A stretch of DNA of 64,000 nucleotides from Coemansia sp. RSA 487 (Eukaryota > Kickxellomycota > Kickxellomycetes > Kickxellales > Kickxellaceae): contig JANBRJ010000049.1 of NCBI GenBank assembly GCA_027577595.1, positions 1-64,000 on the forward strand, read 5' to 3'. Under the pieces are notes generated by a model, which ran no database searches, was not told the origin of the DNA, and saw only the letters and a list, made by a program, of their open reading frames with translations. The translations under genes and the position numbers were made by a program. This document shows positions 33,101 to 42,972 of this stretch, one piece after another (the first letter of the stretch is position 1; the number at the start of each line of letters is the position of its first letter).

Positions 33101-34659
33101 CATGTATCGTCGTTTTCAAATTGATAATTGGATGTTGGTGACTTCCATGCAAACCGCCCATTTCTAATACGTAGTGCTACGCCAAGACCGTGCTGCGGCA
33201 GAAGCTTATTGTCCAGCTCCTCCTCTAACAGAACCTCCTTTATACGTTTAAAGGGTACCGTCGAGTTCCGTGCTTCTGTTAAGGCACCAGGCAGCCAGCT
33301 CAAAGGAACCGACATCGAGTTGAATATTCCAATGACTGCGAAAACTGGGCCATATTTGAGCTTTCCTCCAGTGAATGCAAAAATAGCAAACGTGACAACA
33401 GAAGAAAATACAGGAGAATGCAATGCAAAGGTAATAAGTCCATATCTTGCGAGGTTAAGCCATGCAATTAATGACAGCTCTTTTTCACGAGCCCTTCTTA
33501 TGGTTTCGAGTATAGATCCTTCCCAAACGAAGAGTTTCACAACTTTGATACCCTGTAAAGCTTCACGAGTTGCAACAATACGCTTGTCAGTGTACTTAAT
33601 CGCCTTTGCGCGCAATACTGCAAGGTACTGCGATGCCCACATTTGCACTGGTACGAGTGCGACAATAAGGGCCCATCCACTGATCGTTACTGGACCAAGC
33701 ATGTAAACAAGGACCGCTACCGAAGCCAGTGCTTGAATTGGGATAGTAAAGCACACAATTATATTTGTAATTCCGCGCTCGATTTGGCTTATATCGGAAG
33801 ATACAATGTTTGTCAACCGACCCATTGTTATACGGGATTTAGCCTCAGCTGACAGGACAAGTGATTTGCGGTAAACAGCCGATACGAGGGCAGATCTTGC
33901 AACAATTACCGCTTTTCCGATCTCAAAGAAAAACCACTGAAATGACCATGAGTATAAAAGAAGCATTAGAAACATAGATGTTGCTAGAGCGTAGCCTTGC
34001 CATTGTGGAGGGCCCGTGTAGACTGCAGGATGCGAGGTGTATGTGTCGCCATTTGCAGACTTTTTAAGTAAATTTTTTGTAGCAGAGCGCTTGTGTTGGG
34101 CATATGTGGTGGTTATGTTCACCAGAATTGGAATAAAAACTGGAACCAACTCAGAAATCAGTCTTGCAATCAGCGCACGTAACAGATAGCCAGATACAAG
34201 CGGATACAGCGATGCAAGCAATGAGGGCGAGGATTTTTGCGTAGGATCATCCTGCGTAGGACGGTGGTGTACTGGCTCGCTTTTGGATGCTCGACCATGG
34301 CAAAATTTAACAGATTCTGCAAGTCTTTTACATCCAAATATAAACTGCATGACCTTGCTTTTATAGTGGCCATTGCGTATGCTTGATCTGCGCTTTTCGA
34401 AAGACCATTCCGATTCAAATTTTGCTGATATTACGCTTGGCACAAGTTCGCTTCCTATTCCGATTTCAGGTAGTGAATCAGATTCAATAGAGTTACTCCA
34501 TCCATAGACTATCAGCGGAGTTACCCATGAAAATAATGCACGGGATAGCATGGACGCGTTGTCTTCGTTGCACTGGGGCTTTTTGCAGGTACCAGCTGGG
34601 GGTGCTTTGGCACTCGTAGCTGATTTATTCCACATTGCCTTTAGTTTTAAATATCTCAT
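30151..34659 (-). CDS. ABCC-family full ABC transporter (YOR1/short-MRP type)
   Basis: 1,502 aa, a single uninterrupted frame with TMD1-NBD1-TMD2-NBD2 layout. The N-terminus (SMLSRALFSWVTPLIVYGW) is the ABCC short form without TMD0. NBD1 has Walker A GTVGSGKSS near residue 575, signature LSGGQKQRINIARAVY near 663 and Walker B MILLDDCLSAVD. NBD2 has GRSGAGKSS near 1260, signature SVGQRQLICLARALL and Walker B ILILDEATANVD. In NBD1 the Walker B is followed by D rather than E, and in NBD2 by E. This asymmetry is usual in ABCC exporters and implies one consensus ATPase site. Likely exports organic anions or glutathione conjugates at the plasma or vacuolar membrane; substrate not assigned. Confidence 0.9.
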   Translation of the reverse strand: MRYLKLKAMWNKSATSAKAPPAGTCKKPQCNEDNASMLSRALFSWVTPLIVYGWSNSIESDSLPEIGIGSELVPSVISAKFESEWSFEKRRSSIRNGHYKSKVMQFIFGCKRLAESVKFCHGRASKSEPVHHRPTQDDPTQKSSPSLLASLYPLVSGYLLRALIARLISELVPVFIPILVNITTTYAQHKRSATKNLLKKSANGDTYTSHPAVYTGPPQWQGYALATSMFLMLLLYSWSFQWFFFEIGKAVIVARSALVSAVYRKSLVLSAEAKSRITMGRLTNIVSSDISQIERGITNIIVCFTIPIQALASVAVLVYMLGPVTISGWALIVALVPVQMWASQYLAVLRAKAIKYTDKRIVATREALQGIKVVKLFVWEGSILETIRRAREKELSLIAWLNLARYGLITFALHSPVFSSVVTFAIFAFTGGKLKYGPVFAVIGIFNSMSVPLSWLPGALTEARNSTVPFKRIKEVLLEEELDNKLLPQHGLGVALRIRNGRFAWKSPTSNYQFENDDTCTIPSARYADRSLQTYKFPQAPGCSEPHGTGTTFDTFYVGNIEIPHGSLVAVVGTVGSGKSSLLNALIGEMKIVSGSIALGGTLSYAPQIPWVMNASIRDNITFGLPFDKQKYINVVEACALEADLHAMPDRDLTEAGERGVTLSGGQKQRINIARAVYAERDMILLDDCLSAVDVKISHDIFRCCIKGILANRTRIMATNDLDLLSAADIVIAIGDGRVVEHGSFSQLMAIDGLTAEMCRSFASSMPERENRQSKDPCTEDSSFRTATPIRNMSFESVDSRISTNDKAKYQTEIFRVALPVDTESSRDSSSGRETAEHSETEECSSWICPKYMDEKAMADRAMNGLMSQEERVTGQVAIATYVNYIKASGGYILFAGIILSLVITQGCRVGSDFWMRAWVRHRKDVDKTHLYIGIYALFGAMQFVWFVFFAALLVVSAYKGSKRLHNQAMQRVLRAPMSFFDTTPLGRVLNRFTRDIDSLDFALCDFFRQFYQNISRSIGSFVSISILVPIFLAPLIPLFATSWILIYIYMRTSVEIQRVAAIARSPLYAHYAQTLQGLATIRAYKAQDRYISIADKALDSANRPQWLAMVAQNWVWLRVDLLSHLLSFVVCIVVVAQPLKWDTAAVGLLLIQATQMGAYATYAGRGWTELQNNMNSVERIEHYATSLEQEEASQKPNRAACTGKGRMIPISNTPRHWPRRGTVIIRELTMCYRQGLPPALKNINMEIYDGDRVAIIGRSGAGKSSIISALFRISEPSCGRIFIDGIDIQTLTLGKLRKSIGILPQDPVLFDGTLRDNLDPLHEFSDSDIWSVIDLVSLHSQVAQRAEKLDTLVGEGGDSFSVGQRQLICLARALLRKPRILILDEATANVDYETDATIQRIILSKENRMSVVSIAHRLQTIIRYDKVFVVDNGQIVESGSPLHLLERHLDYKACSTDNGPAASVSSQQRPSVFHDMIKEMGSDAVDRMLAQIRMSKASDLT

Positions 34660-35222
34660 GTGGAAAGGTCGTTGTAGTCAATGCAATAAACAGAACAGCA
34701 ATAGCTTGATGCCAATGTCAAAGAAAAATTATATTATTTTGGTATTTTATAAAGTAACAAAAATAATAAATTGTTCTGCATAAATGTCCTTGATATAGCT
34801 TGGTCAATATTGCAGCGCTACATTACTTTTTAGCTATATCAAACCCGTCGTTGTACGCAATATACAGCATGTAGTAATACTGCATGGGGTTACCATTAGC
34901 CATGTGACACATTTGGCGCGATTTGCAGACAAAAACTAAAGTAGCGGCATTGCAAATGTATATAATTTGTGGCGACACTAGTCACATAAATGATATTTCA
35001 AGTTACTGCCGAAATCTCAACACTGCATACGATTACATATGAAAGCGAGAATGGCAGATGTACCTAAAAACAAACCCATGAAAACAAAAGTGCCACCCTT
35101 TGAGGCTGCGCATTTATGACTTTGTCTTGCTGGGCAGCTGTTTATACTGTTAATCAGAAAAACAAACAAATAAATAAACAATGAAAAGCAGTAACCTCCA
35201 CAAGAGTTATAATTTGATGTTG
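34660..35222. other. intergenic, 5' flank of the ABCC gene
   Basis: About 560 bp, AT-rich. No gene or RNA was supported. Confidence 0.45.
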
Positions 35223-36098
35223 TCAAAATGTAGCCTGCTCGCCCTTGAGATATTTGGCATGGAAGGAGATGTGGTCTTTGATAAATGTTTGAATAAACCA
35301 ATAGCTGTGGTCGTAGCCGGGCCGCATATTTGATTGTAAGTTTACGCGACATCCATGAGTCTCCGCAGCAACGACGAAGTGCGATGTCAAGAGCTGCTTT
35401 GTGCTATAGAACTGGTCAGCGTCTCCCTGGTCGATTAACACAGGCAGAATCGGGCCGTTATAGCCCTTTACAAGCTCAGTCGCATCATATTTGGACCACT
35501 CCTTTTCATCTTTGCCAAGATATGCCATGAACTGCTTGCGGCCCCAGTTGCTAAGGGAAGGGTGGCAGATCGGCGCAAATGCAGAAACGCTTTTATAGTG
35601 ACCAGGATTGCGCATAGACAGCACAAGAGCACCATGCCCTCCCATAGAGTGTCCAAAGATAGATACGCGCGAGTCATCGACAAAGAAACTTTCACTAACA
35701 AGCTGCTGCAGTTCCTTTTGCACATATGAATACATGTTGTAGCTGGACTTCCACGGTTCCTGTGTTGCATCGACATAGAAACTAGCACCCGTTCCAAGCT
35801 CCCAATCGTCTTCTTCGCCGTCAATACCAGTATCGCGGGGGCTTGTGTCTGGGGTGACAAGGGCGATTTCCTCGTCGGAAAGGTACGGAAGTGCGCCTGC
35901 TTTTGTGACCATGTTGTCTTCGTTACAAGTAAGACCAGACAAAAAGTAAAGCACAGGAACCTTTTTGGATTTCGACAGAGCCACATCAGGCAGGAAAATG
36001 TTGAATGCCATTTTGCCCTTTATCAAAGCTGAACAATGAGTGTACTTGTGAATTTCGCCTTTGAAACAGCGGTTCTTGGACACAAGCTCTAACGTCAT
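35223..36098 (-). CDS. S-formylglutathione hydrolase (esterase D)
   Basis: 291 aa from the ATG at 36098 (MTLELVSKNRCFKGEIHKYTH). Motifs: MAFNIFLPD, VLYFLSGLTCNEDN (oxyanion side), PDTSPRDTGIDGEEDDWELGTGASFYVDAT, nucleophile elbow VSIFGHSMGGHGAL, VLIDQGDADQFY with the catalytic Asp, and RPGYDHSYWFI with the catalytic His. These form the complete triad of FGH, which hydrolyses S-formylglutathione to formate and glutathione in formaldehyde detoxification. Length equals the family norm. It lies about 110 bp downstream of NDUFAF2 on the same strand. Confidence 0.95.
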   Translation of the reverse strand: MTLELVSKNRCFKGEIHKYTHCSALIKGKMAFNIFLPDVALSKSKKVPVLYFLSGLTCNEDNMVTKAGALPYLSDEEIALVTPDTSPRDTGIDGEEDDWELGTGASFYVDATQEPWKSSYNMYSYVQKELQQLVSESFFVDDSRVSIFGHSMGGHGALVLSMRNPGHYKSVSAFAPICHPSLSNWGRKQFMAYLGKDEKEWSKYDATELVKGYNGPILPVLIDQGDADQFYSTKQLLTSHFVVAAETHGCRVNLQSNMRPGYDHSYWFIQTFIKDHISFHAKYLKGEQATF

Positions 36099-36263
36099 TT
36101 TAAACAAAAAAAAAAGCTAATTACGATACAAACGAGATTCGGTATAATGACAAAAGTGGAATTACACAGTTGAAACGAGTTGAAAAACAGACAAGAGAGA
36201 AAGCGGATCTGTCAACTCACTCCCCTGATCCTTGACCAGGTATGACAGACTTGCTCCGTCAGT

Positions 36264-36764
36264 TTATTGGGTCCCGTGATGGCCAGCTCGTCCAGCCCCA
36301 GTGCTTCCAGGGGACCATCCATCAGGCTGGAAGTCCTCGCCTGGCGCGGTTTTCTGGAAACTTTGTCCTGGTTGCTCGTGTTTACCGTTGCCCGTCGCTT
36401 TAGAAGCACTCGGCTGCTCAATTGCAAGCCTTGCTGCTTCTCTCTCTTTTTCCTCTTTTTCAGCAATCAGCTGTACGTTCTGGATGAGACGCTTGCGTCG
36501 CTGGATGTCGGCTAAGAGTTCGTTGATTGTTGGTGGAGTTTCCCTTGTATGACGCATCCATGCCTGCCATTGAACTGGGATTATGTCGTCCCTAAACTCG
36601 CTGACAGTAATGTTCTTGCCGTATATTATATGTCGTCTAGTGCGTCGTACTCCACGAACAGCCCGCTCAAAATACAGATTGCCATCGAGGTCTGATCCGG
36701 CAAAAATATCTCGCCGCCACGGAAGACGAAGAGCTTTCCAGCTCAGGTATAACCGACGGAACAT
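36264..36764 (-). CDS. NDUFAF2: complex I assembly factor NDUFAF2 (mimitin-like)
   Basis: 166 aa from the ATG at 36764 (MFRRLYLSWKALRLPWRRDIF); the frame is open a little further up without another ATG. Conserved blocks: WRRDIFAGSDLDGNLYFE, RRTRRHIIYG and DDIIPVQWQAWMRHTRETPPTINELLADIQRR, typical of the NDUFA12/NDUFAF2 superfamily. The late NDUFAF2-type tail (GEDFQPDGWSPGS) supports the assembly factor over the structural subunit NDUFA12. It assists late complex I assembly in mitochondria, which implies that this fungus retains complex I. The start is the least certain part. Confidence 0.85.
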   Translation of the reverse strand: MFRRLYLSWKALRLPWRRDIFAGSDLDGNLYFERAVRGVRRTRRHIIYGKNITVSEFRDDIIPVQWQAWMRHTRETPPTINELLADIQRRKRLIQNVQLIAEKEEKEREAARLAIEQPSASKATGNGKHEQPGQSFQKTAPGEDFQPDGWSPGSTGAGRAGHHGTQ

Positions 36765-36952
36765 CTCAGGGTCTCTTTCCTTCAAGTACCAATCAAGTAA
36801 AAAGAGAAAAAAAGGCTTTCAGTTTTTGCTAAACAAACATAATTTGGAAAAAAGGACGAAACCGCTTTAAAAGCAAGCAATCATTTCTCTTGCATCACCA
36901 TCGCATGCCATACCCACATGAAAGATTTATGGGAAAGGGCTCTTGGAGTTTA

Positions 36953-38560
36953 CTACTGTGCCTTCTTGTGTCGTGGGGCAAAATCGATTTTTAGGTCGAT
37001 TGGCGATATAAGTCCCGAGGTTGTGGTCAGTGGCCTTGTCAGGAAGGGACTACCGCTAGGCAGACTCCAGGTGAAGCGGTGAACCAGCATGGCAAGCATG
37101 ATCCGCTGGGTGAGAAGAGCAAATTTGTGGCCGATGCATTTGCGACCGCCCTCGCTGAATGGGGCCCACGAAAACGGAACGGATGAACCAGCTTGATCTG
37201 ACTGAGAGTTGGGCCGGTGATTGCCATTTTTCTTTGCCATGTCGTCAAATCTAGATGGATCAAACCTCTCGGGATGGGGGTAGTACTTTGGGTTGTTCTG
37301 CATGGCCCAGAGGTCAACCATTACCCAGGCACCTTTTGGCAGAGTGTATGTCCCCAGGTTAACGGGCTCTTTAAGCACGCGCCTGACGTCAGAAACAACG
37401 CTGTTTTTGCGAAGCGACTCCTTGACTATCATGTCAAGATCGGCCAGCTCGGCAAGCTGCTCGTCAGTCGGAAATGCATCTGGATCGTCGCCCAACACGC
37501 TGATAACGCGCTCACGGGCGCTTTGTTGGATGTCAGGATTCAGCGCAAGGTCCATGAGCATATGGCTAAGCCCATACGCTGTTGCGTCGTGCCCTGCGAC
37601 AAAGAAGATGATTGTATTATTGCGGAGCTCCTCCTGAGTCATCGAGGGCAGCAGCTTGCCGTTCTCATCGCGAGCACCGTGCTTTTTGGTGTGCTCGTGT
37701 GCCTCGATCATGAGGGTAAGGAGATCAGCGTTGTTGCGCTCAGCGTCACTGAGCTTTTTGCGAGACAAAATCTCCTTTCGCTTGTTTTCGATAGTCGACT
37801 CTATAAACTTGTGAAACTTTTTCAGGTTGGAAAAAGACTTTGCGCGCCTCCCAAGCGGATACTTGTCAAGGATTGGGAACACAAGATATAACGGCGCAAT
37901 TCCTGCTTCAACCACGTCCCAGCAGATCTCAAGCAGCTCGCCGTCTACATAGTCAAGTGCGCCGAAATCAATACCCATGATTGTGTGCCCCAGCAAGTCT
38001 AGTGTTGTCCGGCGACAAACGTTCAACACGTCTATCGATATGTGCTGCGCTTTGATAACCCTCTCAAGTTTATCCAAATGCCTACGGAATGTGCTTGCTG
38101 GCCATGAGCGACGGAATGCTGGTCCAACTATTGAACGGTGAGCCTTGAAGGTATCGCCATTCTCTGTCATTAGATTCCCGCCTGCTGCAACCGCTCTAAA
38201 TACATATGGGATGATATTGTGCATCTCGACCTTTTCGTACACGGATGTCTTGAGGAAAAGCTGGCGAGCATACTCCGCATTATTTGTTTTGTACATCCAG
38301 CGACCCCAGAGCCACGAGCGAACTAGGCCTGTTTTTTCAAGCGCCGGAATATCGACATTGTTACAAAGGTCTAGTCGGCTTGGTTTTGATTTGAACGTCC
38401 AGTACAGTGTCTTGTAAGCCGGAATATGAGGAACGCCGCCATCGTTGATCTTTGGCGGAACAAATAGCTTGTACATAAGCCAGGAGAACGCTGCCACTAA
38501 TGACAGCAACAGCGCTGCGCGAATGTTGGAAAGTATCCAAGCTAGAAGGACGCTATTCAT
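36953..38560 (-). CDS. cytochrome P450 monooxygenase, paralogue 1
   Basis: 535 aa from the ATG at 38560 (MNSVLLAWILSNIRAALLLS). An N-terminal membrane anchor is followed by a Pro-containing hinge (GGVPHIPAYKTLYW). P450 landmarks: I-helix FFVAGHDATAYGL (about residue 320), K-helix KESLRKNS (ExxR, about 383), PERFDPSRF, and heme loop FSEGGRKCIGHKFA with the Cys thiolate (about 470). Likely an ER-bound monooxygenase. It pairs with a second P450 at 39640-41229 in the same orientation and with the same hallmarks, so a tandem duplication is likely. CYP family and substrate are not assigned. Confidence 0.9.
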   Translation of the reverse strand: MNSVLLAWILSNIRAALLLSLVAAFSWLMYKLFVPPKINDGGVPHIPAYKTLYWTFKSKPSRLDLCNNVDIPALEKTGLVRSWLWGRWMYKTNNAEYARQLFLKTSVYEKVEMHNIIPYVFRAVAAGGNLMTENGDTFKAHRSIVGPAFRRSWPASTFRRHLDKLERVIKAQHISIDVLNVCRRTTLDLLGHTIMGIDFGALDYVDGELLEICWDVVEAGIAPLYLVFPILDKYPLGRRAKSFSNLKKFHKFIESTIENKRKEILSRKKLSDAERNNADLLTLMIEAHEHTKKHGARDENGKLLPSMTQEELRNNTIIFFVAGHDATAYGLSHMLMDLALNPDIQQSARERVISVLGDDPDAFPTDEQLAELADLDMIVKESLRKNSVVSDVRRVLKEPVNLGTYTLPKGAWVMVDLWAMQNNPKYYPHPERFDPSRFDDMAKKNGNHRPNSQSDQAGSSVPFSWAPFSEGGRKCIGHKFALLTQRIMLAMLVHRFTWSLPSGSPFLTRPLTTTSGLISPIDLKIDFAPRHKKAQ

Positions 38561-39639
38561 TATCGTGGCAAAAATGAATTGAACACGGGAGCAGCTAAAA
38601 GTAGAAAATAAATTGTAACCCAAAATATTGCTATAGTAAATGTATTTTTTTTTGATTACTTGGATATACAATGCAAATGATAGCTTAGTTAAACAAACTG
38701 TGATTGAGCTGGTATGTTGGAAACCACCTGTAGCTAGAAACGGTAGAAAAGTAGGGCAGATACATTGAAAAAGATGGAAAGGACACGGAAAACACAGAAA
38801 TATAAAAAGGCAAAACTGCAATTATACCGTAATTCGAATATGACTGGCACTGGCATTATTGAAACACTAGTGGTTGCTTTACAAATATTTTTGGCTGGTG
38901 TGATGTTTCAGGTCTTCTGACTACACACCATCCATATTTTGCGGAGCGGAAATAGTAAAAAACTGAGAGTATAACACTTTCCGCCAAAAGCTTCTCTCTA
39001 TGCTTGATTTTCCGTCTTCTTGATATTTTCAAAGAAAAAAAACAAGTACAACTACAAAACAATGAAGGTGGTTTGCAGGAACAAACGCAACCCAAGGAGG
39101 GTTGAGCAGGAAAATTATCATGAGGTGTTCATGTCGATTGTCAAATTGCCACTTGCAAAACGTTTGCTTGTTCTAATACCCGCTATAATGCCAGAAAAGC
39201 CTCCCTTTTCCATCTCCACACTATACACGAATACATCTCATTATTCTAAAAACAGCCATATTGTATTATAATGTCAGCGCACAAACTCCAAGTGGCATGC
39301 TGTCAAACAAGTTTGAATTGTTAGGAAAACATCAGTTGCCTCCTAATAATAAACACAATAGCACAAGAAAAAGTGGCGGCGCTGCTACATGCTGTTTCTT
39401 AAAGGACACAGACAATAGCCACGGAGTTCAGAAGCCATTTCCAGCACTGGATGTTATAAAAATATTCATATTGCGAAATTAATCATGGAAACGCAAAAGG
39501 AGGCGTTGTATTGTTAAAAATAGTAAAGAAAAAAGTTCTGACATAGAAATTCAGAAAATAAAGATGGGAAGATACGGTATGGCGCAGCGTATCTCAGAGA
39601 AGCCAAACATTTCTATGCTGAGCCGATAGAACCAAATAT
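38561..39639. other. intergenic between the two P450 genes
   Basis: About 1.1 kb. It contains the presumed promoter of P450 paralogue 1. Short frames near 39020-39480 on plus show no family features. Confidence 0.45.
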
Positions 39640-41229
39640 CTAGGAATACCTTGGCTTTAGATCAACCATCAAGCCGATAGGGAAGATAAGTCCAGCTGGA
39701 GCAGCAGGAGTTGTATGCCAGAACTGGCTATCTGCTGGAAGAGACCACTCAAAATTCAAAAGCAAAAGTGAGATAGCTATGCGCTGCTCAATAAGAGAAA
39801 ATCGCATTCCAATGCACTGGCGTGGCCCATTGCTGAATGCGGAGAATGAAAACGGCACGGTGCTCTTCAGCGCGCAGCTTTTGTCCTCCGCAAAGCGCTC
39901 AGGAACAAAAAGCTCAGGGTCTGGGAAATGTTCAGGGTCATAATGCATTGCCCATGTGTCGACTGATACAACAGCTCCCTTCGGCAGCGTATATGGGCCA
40001 AGGTGCACAGGTTCCGAGAGGCGGCGCCGAATCTCAGCCAGGATAGAGTTTTTTCTCAGTGTCTCCTTGACTATAAGATCGAGATACCCAAGCTCTTTGA
40101 CCTGCTCGTCAGTTGGGTAGGCATCCCTGCTGTCACCAAGAACGCCAATGACAACATCCCGTGCTTTCTTCTGAATCTCTGGGTGACGAGCAAGCTCCAT
40201 CATAACATATGACAGAGAATTGGCGGTGGTGTCATAGCCAGCAACGTAGAACAGGCTTATATTGCTACGAAGCTGCTCGCGGGTCAGAGGCATAACCTGT
40301 TTGCCGCGGTCGTCAACAAGCTTTCCAGTCCTCGACTGATGGTACGACTCGAGAAGAAGCGTCAGGAGATCGGCATGGTTGCGCTCATCCTCAGTCAATG
40401 GAGGACGCAATTCCACTTCCTTTATGCGCGAGTCGATGATGCTATCGATGAACGACTGGAAAGTGTGGAGATGGCCCCATTGCTTGGCGCGGATCCCAAG
40501 CGGAACCAGATCAAGCCAAGGAAACATATTGTACACAGGGTTTAGCATCGCCTCAAGCAACGAATCGTACATTGCACGCTGTTTGTTGTCCGGATCGCGA
40601 AGCGCGCCAAAGTCATAGCTCATGATTATGTGGCCAAGCACATCGAGTGTGCCTCTGCGGAACCAGAGCAAGACATCGAGCGGCTTGTCAGACTCGCGCT
40701 GCATCACGTCGATCAGCTCGACCAAGGGCTTTTTGAACAGCTCCGTTGGCCATGCCCTGCGAAAGGCCGGGCTTACAATTGCACGATGGCCGCGGTAGGA
40801 CTCACCGTTCTCGAATGTAAGCGAGTCGCCGCTGACCCGCGGCCCCAGCGCACATGGCATCAGCCGGCGGATGTCGACCTTTTGGTATACGTCAGTTTGC
40901 ATGAACAGCCTGCGTGCATACTCGGCCTTTTTGATCTTGTAAGACCATCCACCAAACATCCACGCCTTGACAATTCCGCCATCCTGAAAGTAGGGCTTGT
41001 CGAGTTGCTGCGATACCTCGTGGCGGCCGATACCGCGCTTGTTCATCCACTGTAATGTCTTATAAACAGGAATACATGGAACGCCCCCATCGCTGCTTGG
41101 AGACGGCACAAGCAAGCGGGTAAGGCGGTACACCGCATAAACGATGATGGTGACGGGCACCCAGGATATTATTGCGTCAACAGCTGGCGCAACATAGCTT
41201 GGAAAGAGCGCGAACATGAAGTCTCTCAT
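39640..41229 (-). CDS. cytochrome P450 monooxygenase, paralogue 2
   Basis: 529 aa from the ATG at 41229 (MRDFMFALFPSYVAPAVDAI), giving a normal anchor. The hinge GGVPCIPVYKTLQW mirrors the neighbour's. Landmarks: YVAGYDTTANSL (I-helix, about residue 328), KETLRKNS (ExxR, about 386), PELFVPERF and FSNGPRQCIGMRFS (heme Cys, about 468). The shared hinge and the WPxxxFxxxL region (FRRAWPTELFKKPL here, FRRSWPASTFRRHL in paralogue 1) support a tandem pair that has since diverged in most of its sequence. ER membrane; substrate not assigned. Confidence 0.9.
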   Translation of the reverse strand: MRDFMFALFPSYVAPAVDAIISWVPVTIIVYAVYRLTRLLVPSPSSDGGVPCIPVYKTLQWMNKRGIGRHEVSQQLDKPYFQDGGIVKAWMFGGWSYKIKKAEYARRLFMQTDVYQKVDIRRLMPCALGPRVSGDSLTFENGESYRGHRAIVSPAFRRAWPTELFKKPLVELIDVMQRESDKPLDVLLWFRRGTLDVLGHIIMSYDFGALRDPDNKQRAMYDSLLEAMLNPVYNMFPWLDLVPLGIRAKQWGHLHTFQSFIDSIIDSRIKEVELRPPLTEDERNHADLLTLLLESYHQSRTGKLVDDRGKQVMPLTREQLRSNISLFYVAGYDTTANSLSYVMMELARHPEIQKKARDVVIGVLGDSRDAYPTDEQVKELGYLDLIVKETLRKNSILAEIRRRLSEPVHLGPYTLPKGAVVSVDTWAMHYDPEHFPDPELFVPERFAEDKSCALKSTVPFSFSAFSNGPRQCIGMRFSLIEQRIAISLLLLNFEWSLPADSQFWHTTPAAPAGLIFPIGLMVDLKPRYS

Positions 41230-41919
41230 TCTTGTATAAAAAGATGATGATATATAATAAGAGCCAGGTAGTTTATCTTGTATCCCAATATGGTTAAAGC
41301 ACAGAGACACTTGTAAATACAGAAGAAAAAGCGCCGATGTGTTTGAAGTTGTAAGAGAAAAGCATCCACGTAACAGGTGTCAGAGACAGAGCAAACTTTT
41401 GTGTCATATTCCACATTTATACGCGATGGTGGCTGTAGATCAGAAATATCGACAATGTGTTTTCCTTTTCTTCATCGCTATTGTACGGCGGTTTTTATTC
41501 TTCGTCACTTCTGGCCATTGTTTCTTGGTGGTATTTTTGGCGCCGCAAAGCAGATGGCTCATGGTATATCATCCATTATTGGGGTGGGAATCCCCTCTTT
41601 TCGCTGCGCAAGATTTATACTTTGAAAAGCTCTTGCTCTCCCCTCCGCCGATGAGCACAGAAACCCTGGTGAAATTTGAGGAGATGTGAAATCAGCAGCC
41701 AGCTGCTTCGCCCACATTGACAATTTTAGGATCCGCAAGACATGGGTCAACGTAATCAAACGACGCCATGCCTAGCCAAGTGATCAGCTCCACATACCCC
41801 GTTTATAAATGGCACAGACAAAAGAGCCACCAGTTGTTTCTGTCTTGGCATTGCGGAGGAAAGGTAAGCCTATTAGCTCTGATAACGGTATTACTGGATG
41901 TATAAACTTTTGACCACGT
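41230..41919. other. intergenic, 5' flank of P450 paralogue 2
   Basis: About 690 bp up to the left end of a transposon copy. The plus-strand frame 41339-41689 has no recognisable domain. Confidence 0.4.
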
Positions 41920-42946
41920 CCGTGCTGTACAAAACTAATTGTGTCGAATAAGGAGGATGTATATGCGCCAAATGGTGAAAGGTTCGTGGTGGTGGTAATG
42001 TATTTTGTGATCCAAGGAAAAGTCGTTTGCGCAGGCGTAGCATATGCGTCAGCGCAAAATAGGAAAACACACGAGAAAACACATTATTAGTACTGTTGTC
42101 TAGAGGCAGCCGCAGATGTCTATATATTCAGCTCTCATTTGAACACTTATCTTCAAAAGGGACAGCATCATATCCTAGAACTAGGATCTGCTGCGGCTAT
42201 AGCCTTGGCTGAATTTTCGTGGTGGTCGTTATTTGTTTGTCCTCACCGTCTTCATTGCCACAGTCATCTTCCTTTTCTTCTTGGGCTTTTATTCATCAGT
42301 GGTGGCAACGGCTGCAGGCCAGCTGCTGAAAAAGCGCTCTGGAGTTTCGCCATTGCTGCGAAGGCCATGGAAAATATGCCTAAAGCTGAGAATGACAGCG
42401 AGAGCTCGGTTGTATTTGCAAGAACGAGGAGTCAAAGCACCATCCACTTTGCTACAGCCTCCTTAAGTGCACCAACGAACCATGTATGGGGGCTGTGGAG
42501 CACTTCTTTCAACTTCTCTCGTTGGTAGGTAGCACCTTCCAACCAAATGCCGGTGTAGTGCTGACACTGATATCATCGGGCCGTTGAATGCTTCACATAG
42601 GCCCTTCTTGGTGTGTGCCAGCACTGCAGTCGGGTTCTTGTTCAAGGTAGTAGTTGTGTTTCTTCAGATTATTAGGCTTTATTAAGGTCAATGTTAACTA
42701 ATCACATTGAAAGCACAGTAGAAACAGAGAATCCAGTACATTTTGGCATGAAACAATAGGCGTGTAGCAAACAGCTTTCTCCACAAAGCTTAGTCTGCAC
42801 CTCTTGCTTTCAAGCACAAATAAGGCCAACTGACGCAAGCGACCTTTCCTTGGATCGCAAAATGGATTATCGCCACCGCAAACCTTTCACCATTCGACGC
42901 GTATACATCCCTTCTTATTCGACACAACTAGCTTTGCAAAATACAG
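41920..42946 (-). mobile_element. mariner/Tc1-type element, copy C, both ends present
   Basis: A 1,027-bp element with both inverted repeats. The left end is near CCGTGCTGTACAAAACTAATTG (41920) and the right end is GCAAAATACAG at 42946 followed by TA. The ends match each other inversely over about 100 bp. On the minus strand it retains the Tc1-type segment (about 42640-42545: GLCEAFN..ISVSALHRHLVGRC) joined to a degraded zinc-ribbon/NRD segment. The NRD aspartate is an alanine here (YNRALAVILSFRHIFHGL), so this copy could not encode an active nuclease. It lacks the DDE domain and shares its internal deletion with the 16911-17883 copy. Its right end lies 26 bp from the stop of the CK2 beta gene. 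Confidence 0.75.
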
Positions 42947-42972
42947 TATGTCACACACAAGATGCCAATATG

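Noticed and set aside
36212-36466. 84-aa alternative frame at the end of NDUFAF2
   Set aside because: The NDUFAF2 frame continues through this region with a family-like tail.
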